Assembly (NCBI GenBank): GCA_000434055.1
Contig: HF999647.1
Coordinates: forward strand, 230,528-239,134
Direction of reading: 5' to 3'
Length of the DNA: 8,607 nt
DNA from: Ruminococcus sp. CAG:488
Lineage (GTDB): Bacteria > Bacillota > Clostridia > Oscillospirales > Acutalibacteraceae
Made by a program: the position numbers and the translations under genes. Below are positions 1-4,172 of this stretch, one piece after another (position 1 is the stretch's first letter; every line of letters begins with the position of its first letter). The notes below the pieces were generated by a model. It did not search any database. It was given only the letters and a program-made list of their open reading frames with translations, and was not told where the DNA came from.

Positions 1-24
1 GGCGTCCTGCAAAAGCAGGACGCC
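1..24 (-). terminator. Hairpin terminator after the first 35-aa peptide gene
   Basis: A perfect 10-bp stem (GGCGTCCTGC with GCAGGACGCC) closes a 4-nt loop. It begins 20 nt beyond the stop codon of the minus-strand peptide gene at 44-151. Any downstream U-tract lies outside the window, so the terminator role is inferred from stem strength and position. Confidence 0.7.
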
Positions 25-43
25 GATTCATTTGTAAGTTCAA

Positions 44-151
44 TTAAGCAAACTTAATGAAGAACTCCTTGATAGCTTCGATGATAGGAGTGATGTCAAT
101 ATCCTTAAGAGCCTCAAGAACCTTCTGGATTGCAGCGAGAATAGCATCCAT
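44..151 (-). CDS. 35-aa amphipathic helical peptide, copy 1 of a tandem pair
   Basis: This small gene encodes a 35-residue peptide beginning MDAILAAIQKVL and ending IKEFFIKFA. Hydrophobic residues (I4, L5, I8, V11, L12, L15, I18, I23, I24, I27, F30, F31, F34) follow an i+3/i+4 pattern, so two amphipathic helices are likely, with a break around D19-P22. By count there are 6 acidic and 4 basic residues, giving a slight negative charge. No signal peptide, double-glycine leader or cysteine is present. The start is set by a perfect AGGAGG (160-165) exactly 8 nt before the ATG. It is 18/35 identical to the peptide at 339-446 with no gaps. I do not recognise a named family. By composition it resembles leaderless membrane-active peptides such as the acidic beta-type phenol-soluble modulins, but that is inference. 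A structural, regulatory or toxin-type small protein is also possible. Confidence 0.82.
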   Translation of the reverse strand: MDAILAAIQKVLEALKDIDITPIIEAIKEFFIKFA

Positions 152-175
152 GGATTTTTCCTCCTTTTTTAGTGT

Positions 176-226
176 CAGATAACTATCTGCAAGTATATTT
201 TACCATATAAAGTATAAATTTGTCAA
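176..226 (-). promoter_or_regulatory. Promoter and start-site palindrome of peptide copy 1
   Basis: Read on the minus strand, there is a perfect -35 TTGACA (221-226), an 18-bp spacer ending in TGG, and a -10 TAAAAT (197-202). About 7 nt later comes the inverted repeat CAGATAACTATCTG (176-189, plus-strand reading), which would lie at the very 5' end of the transcript. The distance from the first base of the -35 to the base before the ATG is 75 nt, the same as in the second cassette. The palindrome could be an operator or a 5' mRNA hairpin. Confidence 0.75.
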
Positions 227-307
227 TTATACAATGTGTAAAATAGGTAAAATAACACGTAATTAACAATGTATAAAACAGAAAAAAATATGAAATAGTT
301 AACAAAT

Positions 308-326
308 GCCCCGAAAAAAACGGGGC
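308..326 (-). terminator. Hairpin terminator after peptide copy 2
   Basis: A 6-bp stem (GCCCCG with CGGGGC) encloses seven A's on the plus strand, that is seven U's in the minus-strand RNA. It lies 12 nt beyond the stop codon of the peptide gene at 339-446. The following sequence is AT-rich but has no clean U-run, so read-through into the next cassette is possible. Confidence 0.6.
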
Positions 327-338
327 AAGTGGTTTAAC

Positions 339-446
339 TTATGCAAGACCTGCAAAGAAGTTTTTGATAATTTCAATAATAGCTGCTGCATCAAATTCCT
401 TAAGATGAGTAAGGAGCTCCTGTACAAAGGCAAGAATAGCTTCCAT
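339..446 (-). CDS. 35-aa amphipathic helical peptide, copy 2 of a tandem pair
   Basis: This gene encodes a 35-residue peptide beginning MEAILAFVQELL and ending IIKNFFAGLA. It aligns without gaps to the peptide at 44-151; shared positions include A3-I4-L5-A6, Q9, L12, L15-K16, D19, I23-I24-E25, I27-K28, F30-F31 and A35. Net charge by count is about -3 (five acidic residues, two lysines, one histidine). AGGAGG (455-460) sits 8 nt before the ATG, the same as in copy 1. The frame stays open upstream to 521, but that extension would run through the -35, the -10 and the palindrome, so the ATG at 446 is the start. Function is unknown. A secreted surfactant-like or membrane-active peptide is the working guess, and no dedicated exporter or immunity gene is visible beside it. 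Confidence 0.82.
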   Translation of the reverse strand: MEAILAFVQELLTHLKEFDAAAIIEIIKNFFAGLA

Positions 447-469
447 TTTGTTATCCTCCTTTTTAATGT

Positions 470-521
470 CAGATATTTCTATCTGCAACTTCATATTACC
501 ATAGAGGAATAATAATGTCAA
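470..521 (-). promoter_or_regulatory. Promoter and start-site palindrome of peptide copy 2
   Basis: On the minus strand there is a perfect -35 TTGACA (516-521), a 17-bp spacer ending in ATGG, and a -10 TAATAT (493-498). The palindrome CAGATATTTCTATCTG follows (470-485). In the RNA it is a 6-bp stem capped by GAAA, a GNRA-type tetraloop. The same order of elements, with the same CAGATA/TATCTG arms, precedes copy 1. Confidence 0.75.
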
Positions 522-621
522 TAAAAATATTTTTTATAAGAGTTTGATGAGCGTCAAGAAATGTATCAAAATGCCGATAAAACGATCGAATTATCTGTTT
601 GTTGATTTAAAACGGAAAAGA

Positions 622-1434
622 CTAAAAACGCTCTTTTTTCTCGATAAAGGTTGAAATCAAAAACAGAGACGTATATCCGACGGCAAGTCCGTAAAGGAAT
701 TCCGAAGCATAGGTGTTACCGCTTGAGACCGAGCCTAAAAGCATTGCAACTGCAAAAACGGCGGAGAAAGCAACGAATATTTTTTTACTGAATTTAAGCT
801 TTGGAAAAATCTGCGTAAAACAGGTCGTCCAGATTACCAATGCCGCACCTATACCAGAAAGGGCGAGAAACGGCACGAAAGCTTCGGGCGAGTCATAATT
901 TCCGAATTTCTCCATGGAAATCTGAAGGGCCGAATATGAAGCTCTGCGTGGGATAAATGATGCCGCATAGAAAAGAGCAACGGAGACTGCCGAAGCGAAC
1001 AAACCGATTTTTGCATACTTCGTCATCAGTATTTTTTGATATGTGTTTTTGAAAAGGGTTGCGCCGAGAGATATGAACAAAGCTGTCAGAACTGCCGCTG
1101 CGCCTGCAATTGCATAATAATTTTTGGTTGAAACCTCACGCAGGGGAATATATATCGCTGCCGCAGACGAAAGCAGTGTTGCTGCACCGAAAACGACGGT
1201 GAGCATTTTATTTTTCGTTCGAGTGGTTCTTGTGTGACGGCAGAACATCAGCGTTGCAAAGCAAAAAGCGCAAAGCGCAAACGGAATTGCACTGCCAACG
1301 ATTTCACAAAGTCCGCCGATAAAATTTCCGCTTTTAAAAAGCAGTTTTGCTAACTGCTTGTCAAGCAGCCTTGAAATAATGCCAAGCAGGGCAATAATGG
1401 CCATGCCGACGGCGTAAAGCTTAGTGTTTTTCAT
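622..1434 (-). CDS. Polytopic membrane protein, possible degenerate PAP2-family protein
   Basis: This encodes a 270-aa integral membrane protein with about six to eight hydrophobic segments and a short basic C-terminus (KKER). I place the start at the ATG at 1434, preceded on the minus strand by GGAGAAG; a longer reading to 1488 would lie inside the upstream gene. The ATG overlaps the end of the DUF896 gene by 14 nt, so translation is probably coupled. The layout recalls bacterial PAP2 lipid phosphatases: an N-terminal region like those proteins, IPRRASY (161-167) near where the first motif would be, NYDSPEA (179-185) where SFPSGHT is expected, and SVSSGNTYASEF (235-246) where RxxxGxHxxSD is expected. 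If that alignment is right, the catalytic histidines, arginine and aspartate are all replaced. The family assignment is tentative; the CDS and membrane topology are solid. Confidence 0.75.
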   Translation of the reverse strand: MKNTKLYAVGMAIIALLGIISRLLDKQLAKLLFKSGNFIGGLCEIVGSAIPFALCAFCFATLMFCRHTRTTRTKNKMLTVVFGAATLLSSAAAIYIPLREVSTKNYYAIAGAAAVLTALFISLGATLFKNTYQKILMTKYAKIGLFASAVSVALFYAASFIPRRASYSALQISMEKFGNYDSPEAFVPFLALSGIGAALVIWTTCFTQIFPKLKFSKKIFVAFSAVFAVAMLLGSVSSGNTYASEFLYGLAVGYTSLFLISTFIEKKERF

Positions 1435-1645
1435 TTTTCTTCTCCGTTTTCTTGCGAAGTGGAGTCTTGTTGCCCTTATCGTCAACAATTTTAACGTTGT
1501 TCAAATGATTAACAAGGCTCTGCTTGTACGCCGCAACATATTCTGCTCTGAGCTGTGCGCGCTCGGCGTGCTCCTCCTCGGTCAGTTCGCGTTCTTTCGC
1601 TGTCGCGGAAAGCTCATTTATTCTTGCAATTTTTTTATCGTCCAT
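1421..1645 (-). CDS. DUF896 family protein (YnzC-type)
   Basis: This is a 74-aa protein beginning MDDKKIARINELSATAKE, followed by LTEEEHAERAQLRAEY and NVKIVDDKGN. These are the signature segments of the DUF896/UPF0291 family, typified by Bacillus subtilis YnzC, a small helical-hairpin protein of Firmicutes whose molecular role is not settled. The lysine-rich tail after about residue 60 is typical of the family. The start ATG shares one base with the stop codon of the QueG-like gene (TAATG), and GGGAG lies just upstream inside that gene. The next gene starts 14 nt before this one ends. The three therefore form one translationally coupled operon. Confidence 0.92.
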   Translation of the reverse strand: MDDKKIARINELSATAKERELTEEEHAERAQLRAEYVAAYKQSLVNHLNNVKIVDDKGNKTPLRKKTEKKNEKH

Positions 1646-2319
1646 TATCTGTTCTCCCTTCCGGCGGGGCAGACCTTCATACAAATGCCGCAGACCGCAC
1701 CTCTGCCGATATGTTGAAATTTCTTTTTCATATAAGTGCTGCACTTTTCAGGGTCGAAAAATTCTTCCCTCTCCATGCCGACAGTCCACATTTTACCACG
1801 AATGGCACCGGACGGGCAAGCTTTTTCACACAAATCGCAGTCAATACACGGCGAAAAATATTCGTGAGTTTGAATTTCAAACGGGCAATCGGTGAAAAGA
1901 GTACCGAGACGAACCCTCGGACCGTATTTGTTGTGAAGAAAAAGGCAATTTTTTCCTATTCCTCCGAGCCCCGAAAGCGTAGCGATTTTCTTGTGGGAAT
2001 ACCTTCCGCAATAGTTCCAGCCGTCCTTGTTGACGCTTTGCGACGCTCCTATCGGAATATATTTATACCCGTGCTTTTCGAGAATAAAGCCGCATTGCAA
2101 AAGCGTGCGGTCGATAAATGCGTTCACGGTTCTGTAGTGATGAAAGTACGAATGAGTCGGCTCGTCCGTTATCTCGTCAATTACAGCATCGGAGAGCTTG
2201 ACAACAATGCTCATCGCATAGCTTTTTTCTCCGAAGGGTCCGTCGTCAACACAGGTGAAGCCGACGTCGGCAACTCCGTTTTCAAATAAAAAATTTTTCA
2301 ATTCTTCCTGTACTTGCAT
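1645..2319 (-). CDS. QueG-like double [4Fe-4S] cluster protein (epoxyqueuosine reductase-related, short form)
   Basis: This 224-aa protein has the two-cluster ferredoxin region of the QueG family. Cysteines C158, C161, C164 and C168 (CIDCDLCEKACP) are followed by C193, C210, C213 and C217 (CGICMKVCP). Upstream, GLGGIGKNCLFLH (118-130) matches the conserved GLGxIGKN segment. QueG proper reduces epoxyqueuosine in tRNA with cobalamin and two iron-sulfur clusters and is usually well over 300 residues. This protein stops right after the second cluster and lacks the C-terminal HEAT-like region, so it may be a clostridial short paralogue with another substrate. The ATG at 2319 has AGAGGT 8 nt upstream. 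It is the first gene of the minus-strand operon with the DUF896 and membrane genes. No strong promoter was found in the gap before it. Confidence 0.85.
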   Translation of the reverse strand: MQVQEELKNFLFENGVADVGFTCVDDGPFGEKSYAMSIVVKLSDAVIDEITDEPTHSYFHHYRTVNAFIDRTLLQCGFILEKHGYKYIPIGASQSVNKDGWNYCGRYSHKKIATLSGLGGIGKNCLFLHNKYGPRVRLGTLFTDCPFEIQTHEYFSPCIDCDLCEKACPSGAIRGKMWTVGMEREEFFDPEKCSTYMKKKFQHIGRGAVCGICMKVCPAGRENR

Positions 2320-2364
2320 TTAATAACCTCTTTTTTTATGCGAAAAATATAAACGGTGATGTTT

Positions 2365-2556
2365 ATGACGACAGAAGAATATCTGAAACAGCGAATCAAG
2401 GATCTTGAAAACAATGTCTGTGACAGCTCTCTGCCTTTAAAATTCAGAAAAAATCAGGCTTTTGCTTTGCTTAATTACCGTGACGATTTGAAGCAAGCTG
2501 TTCTTGAAAATTCCCGAAGGCGACGATTGCCTCGGGAGGGACACCTTGAGCAATGA
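2365..2556 (+). CDS. Small helical hypothetical protein
   Basis: This 63-aa reading frame starts MTTEEYLKQRIKDLENN and appears mostly alpha-helical and charged through about residue 49. I chose the ATG at 2365 because GGTGAT (2355-2360), a match to the 3' half of the Shine-Dalgarno consensus, ends 4 nt before it; in-frame GTG and ATG codons lie slightly upstream. The last 16 or so residues are arginine-rich and use codons (CGA, AGG, CGG) unlike the rest. They lie over the conserved C-terminal part of the opposite-strand gene at 2471-2986. The tail therefore looks like a run-on after loss of an original stop. I do not recognise a family. The first two thirds look coding, but the gene could be spurious. 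Confidence 0.45.
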   Translation: MTTEEYLKQRIKDLENNVCDSSLPLKFRKNQAFALLNYRDDLKQAVLENSRRRRLPREGHLEQ

Positions 2557-2986
2557 ATTCCCTGTCACGGTTTATTTTACAAATGCCGATGCCCTGTTCG
2601 CGGCAATTTTTTGTGTTGATAGTCAGCAGAAATATTCTATCCCAATTCTTGCGGTGAATTTGTTTCCATTCGAGATAGTCCGCAAGGTCCTGAAAGCTGT
2701 CTGTGAGAAAAACCACGCCGCAAGCAGAGGAGATTCCTTTTTTGAGGATATTATCGAGATTCTTTTCGGAAGTTACATGATAAAGTTTATCGGGAATTTC
2801 AACACCGTCCCGAGGAATAATTATACCGTAATCGCCGCCAAGAAAAAAGTGGTGCGGGGAGTTGCGAAAGGCAACGGGCGGAAAAACTCTTGGATGCTTC
2901 AAATAAGCCAAAATACATTTTATAAAGTCATTGAACCGTTCTCCACCCGGTAAACGACAGCAAAAAGAGTAAAAACAAGGCTTCAT
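2471..2986 (-). CDS. Putative ADP-ribosyltransferase-fold protein (KptA/DarT-like signature)
   Basis: This 171-aa protein contains a recognisable series: KLYHVTSEKNLDNILKKGI (67-85), GVVFLTDS (90-97), a beta-strand IFLLTI (118-123) and REFIAQGVPPEAI (142-154). LYHxTxxxNLxxILxxGI, then xFLT, then ExxxxxxIPPEAI is the pattern of ADP-ribosyltransferase-fold enzymes such as RNA 2'-phosphotransferases and DarT-type proteins. The candidate conserved residues are Y69/H70, the FLT strand and E144. The first 60 residues (cysteine- and aromatic-rich) match nothing I know. The ATG at 2986 follows GGAAGTGA, a near-consensus site 4 nt upstream, and a good promoter lies behind it. The 3' end overlaps the plus-strand gene at 2365-2556 by 86 nt. 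The substrate is unknown. Confidence 0.65.
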   Translation of the reverse strand: MKPCFYSFCCRLPGGERFNDFIKCILAYLKHPRVFPPVAFRNSPHHFFLGGDYGIIIPRDGVEIPDKLYHVTSEKNLDNILKKGISSACGVVFLTDSFQDLADYLEWKQIHRKNWDRIFLLTINTKNCREQGIGICKINRDREFIAQGVPPEAIVAFGNFQEQLASNRHGN

Positions 2987-3013
2987 TCTTTCACTTCCCG
3001 AAAAGTTTTCTAT

Positions 3014-3042
3014 ATTATAACTCTTTTTCGTCTTTTTTGCAA
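3014..3042 (-). promoter_or_regulatory. Sigma-A-type promoter for the ART-like gene
   Basis: On the minus strand, TTGCAA (3037-3042), a 17-bp spacer and a perfect TATAAT (3014-3019) lie about 28 nt before the ATG at 2986. This supports independent transcription of the gene at 2471-2986. Confidence 0.7.
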
Positions 3043-3050
3043 TTATAACG

Positions 3051-3079
3051 GCATAAAAAACAAAATAAGGCGAACACTA
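3051..3079 (+). promoter_or_regulatory. Possible forespore (sigma-G/F-like) promoter of spoVT
   Basis: GCATA (3051-3055), a 17-bp spacer and AACACTA (3073-3079) loosely fit the sigma-G pattern (GnATR, then CATnnTA), with two mismatches in the -10. B. subtilis spoVT is sigma-G dependent, and no good sigma-A promoter is seen here. The call rests on those two points and is weak. Confidence 0.3.
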
Positions 3080-3133
3080 TTTTTGCAAACGATAAAAGAA
3101 CCGTTCATCGGTCATCAAAGAGGAGAATAATAT

Positions 3134-3667
3134 ATGAAAGCAACCGGAATTGTTAGACGAATCGACGACCTCGGACGTGTGGTTATTCCGAAAGAGATTC
3201 GTCGCACAATGCATATCAAAGAGGGGGCTCCGCTGGAAATTTTTACGGACACGGAGGGCGGCGTTATATTTAAAAAATACTCGCCGATAAGTGAAATTTC
3301 CGATGTGACGGAGCATTTCGCCGATGTGCTTTACAGAAGCGTTACCACTCCGGTTTTAATCTGTGACAGAGACCATGTTATTTCATGTGCCGGTGTTTCA
3401 AAAAAGGATTTTCTTGAGAAGCGAATCAGTGCTGAATTGGAAAGCGTAATGGAGTCAAGACAGCTCTACACTGGTGATAGAGATAAGCAGCTTTTTCCGA
3501 TTGAGGGAATCGACTATGGGGCTTCTATTGCGATGCCGATAATCGGCAACGGAGACATTCTCGGAGCAGTGGTTTTTCTTTGGAGCGACGGCTCCAAAAT
3601 TTCCCCGACGGAGACAAAGCTGGCTCAGGTAGCAGCGTCGTTTATCGGCAAGCAAATGGAGCAATAA
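3134..3667 (+). CDS. spoVT: Stage V sporulation protein T, AbrB-family regulator
   Basis: SpoVT is a forespore DNA-binding regulator that tunes late sigma-G-dependent genes and spore properties. The 177-aa product matches the expected length of about 178. It opens with the near-invariant MKATGIVRRIDDLGRVVIPK, the swapped-hairpin SpoVT/AbrB DNA-binding domain (about residues 1-50), including EIRRTMHIKEGAPLEIF and the GGVIFKKYSPI linker. Residues from about 56 to the end form a GAF-like domain, with PVLICDRDHVIS, the IAMPI strand and GDILGAVVF. The start is fixed by AGAGGAG (3119-3125), 8 nt upstream. The gene is monocistronic: a divergent promoter precedes it and a hairpin terminator follows. 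Its presence implies a spore-forming lineage. Confidence 0.96.
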   Translation: MKATGIVRRIDDLGRVVIPKEIRRTMHIKEGAPLEIFTDTEGGVIFKKYSPISEISDVTEHFADVLYRSVTTPVLICDRDHVISCAGVSKKDFLEKRISAELESVMESRQLYTGDRDKQLFPIEGIDYGASIAMPIIGNGDILGAVVFLWSDGSKISPTETKLAQVAASFIGKQMEQ

Positions 3668-3675
3668 CTAAGGCG

Positions 3676-3702
3676 ATATCGCACGCTTCGATTGTGCGGT
3701 AT
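3676..3702 (+). other. Stem-loop just after spoVT
   Basis: ATATCGCAC pairs with GTGCGGTAT (9 bp with one G-U) around a 9-nt loop, starting 8 nt after the spoVT stop. No U-run follows, so it is not a complete terminator. It may protect the mRNA 3' end or act together with the next hairpin. Confidence 0.5.
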
Positions 3703-3710
3703 TGTTCACG

Positions 3711-3757
3711 AAAACGTGTCTTAACCGTTTGGTTTCAGGCACGTTTTAATTATTTTT
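3711..3757 (+). terminator. Rho-independent terminator of spoVT
   Basis: An 11-bp stem (AAAACGTGTCT, 3711-3721, with AGGCACGTTTT, 3737-3747; one G-U) carries a smaller AACC/GGTT stem in its loop. A T-rich stretch to 3757 follows. This ends the spoVT transcript before the repeat array at 3791. Confidence 0.75.
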
Positions 3758-3790
3758 ATGTTGAAAAATATTAAGGAAAAAGGTCAATTC

Positions 3791-3840
3791 TTAAGAACTG
3801 ATTAAGATTTAATTAAGAACCGCTTAAGATTGAACCAAGT
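3791..3840 (+). promoter_or_regulatory. Array of TTAAGA direct repeats at 11-bp period (PhoP/OmpR-type operator)
   Basis: Exact TTAAGA hexamers start at 3791, 3802, 3813 and 3824, each separated by 5 bp. A degenerate fifth unit (CCAAGT) falls at 3835. An 11-bp period places every hexamer on the same face of the helix. This is how OmpR/PhoB-family response regulators bind; B. subtilis PhoP uses TTAACA-like hexamers with the same N5 spacing. The array ends just upstream of the -35 of the promoter at 3844-3871, the usual place for an activator. The identity of the regulator is inferred from geometry alone. Confidence 0.65.
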
Positions 3841-3843
3841 CTA

Positions 3844-3871
3844 TGGACAAGTGATTTTCAGGTGATATAAT
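3844..3871 (+). promoter_or_regulatory. Strong extended -10 promoter downstream of the TTAAGA array
   Basis: TGGACA (3844-3849, five of six to consensus), a 16-bp spacer and a perfect TATAAT (3866-3871) preceded by TGA (extended -10) predict transcription starting near 3878 on the plus strand. No protein gene on the plus strand follows for several hundred bases, so the likely product is RNA. Confidence 0.65.
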
Positions 3872-3877
3872 ATCGCT

Positions 3878-4166
3878 TGTGAGCATGAAACGGCTTGTTA
3901 TAACATACTGTTTCATGCTGATGTAAATTGGAAAGAGATACACAAACGTCGGGAAAATAAAAATGAAAAAGGGTCGGCAACGCCGAAAGAGAAAGAGTCG
4001 GTAAAGCGGGTTTTGCGATAAAAACTGCTTGTCGGGGTAGGGCGATGCTTTGCGAGGGGGAATCAGGGGAAAAGATTCAAAAACAGCAAAGCATAAAGTC
4101 CCTATCTTCAAGAAGAAAAAATCAGCCGCATAAAACGTCGTGTTTAATGCGGCTGTGATGTTTTTT
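3878..4166 (+). ncRNA. Candidate structured small RNA, about 290 nt
   Basis: The region has its own promoter and operator array at the left and a hairpin plus T6 at the right, with no convincing ORF. It can form five hairpins in succession. The first is a perfect 10-bp stem (3882-3891 with 3910-3919) whose loop holds the palindrome TGTTATAACA. The second is TCGGC/GCCGA (3974-3986). The third is a 10-position stem with one mismatch and one G-U (4005-4014 with 4020-4029). The fourth is a long stem: GGTAGGG/CCCTATC outside (4036-4042 with 4100-4106), a perfect 9-bp ATGCTTTGC/GCAAAGCAT inside (4045-4053 with 4086-4094), and GAATC/GATTC at the tip. The fifth is the terminator. The RNA is purine-rich with four GTCGG motifs. 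It matches no Rfam family I can recognise. A decayed gene is the main alternative. Confidence 0.5.
4123..4166. terminator. Bidirectional terminator between the candidate sRNA and the YhhN gene
   Basis: CAGCCGCAT (4123-4131) and ATGCGGCTG (4147-4155) form a perfect 9-bp stem. Going right, T6 follows after 5 nt (4161-4166). Going left, the minus-strand RNA has six U's almost directly after the stem. It therefore fits best as the end of the minus-strand operon (stop codon at 4173) and can also end the plus-strand transcript. Confidence 0.8.
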
Positions 4167-4172
4167 AAAAGG

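Noticed and set aside
230..300. Possible third, decayed peptide cassette between the two copies
   Set aside because: The stretch is AT-rich with loose short repeats but lacks an AGGAGG, a palindrome or any remnant of the peptide pattern.
447..521. N-terminal extension of the second peptide to 60 residues
   Set aside because: The extension would be encoded by the -35, -10, palindrome and ribosome binding site, which are conserved in position with the first cassette. The ATG at 446 has a perfect AGGAGG.
549..633. Possible terminator for the 622-2319 operon from GAGCG/CGCTC repeats
   Set aside because: The two 5-bp arms are about 75 nt apart with no U-run. I see no convincing terminator between 522 and 621, so the operon may read through toward the peptide cassettes.
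1555..2289. 244-codon open frame on the plus strand
   Set aside because: It is the complement of the QueG-like and DUF896 genes, whose motifs and cysteine patterns are unambiguous. The plus-strand product has no recognisable motif.
2504..2953. 149-codon open frame on the plus strand
   Set aside because: Antisense to the ART-like gene; the minus strand carries the coherent LYHVTS, FLT and VPPEAI motifs, a promoter and a ribosome binding site.
3885..3926. 13-codon frame MKRLVITYCFMLM at the 5' end of the candidate RNA
   Set aside because: No Shine-Dalgarno site, and it lies within the perfect 10-bp hairpin. The structure explains the sequence better than coding does.
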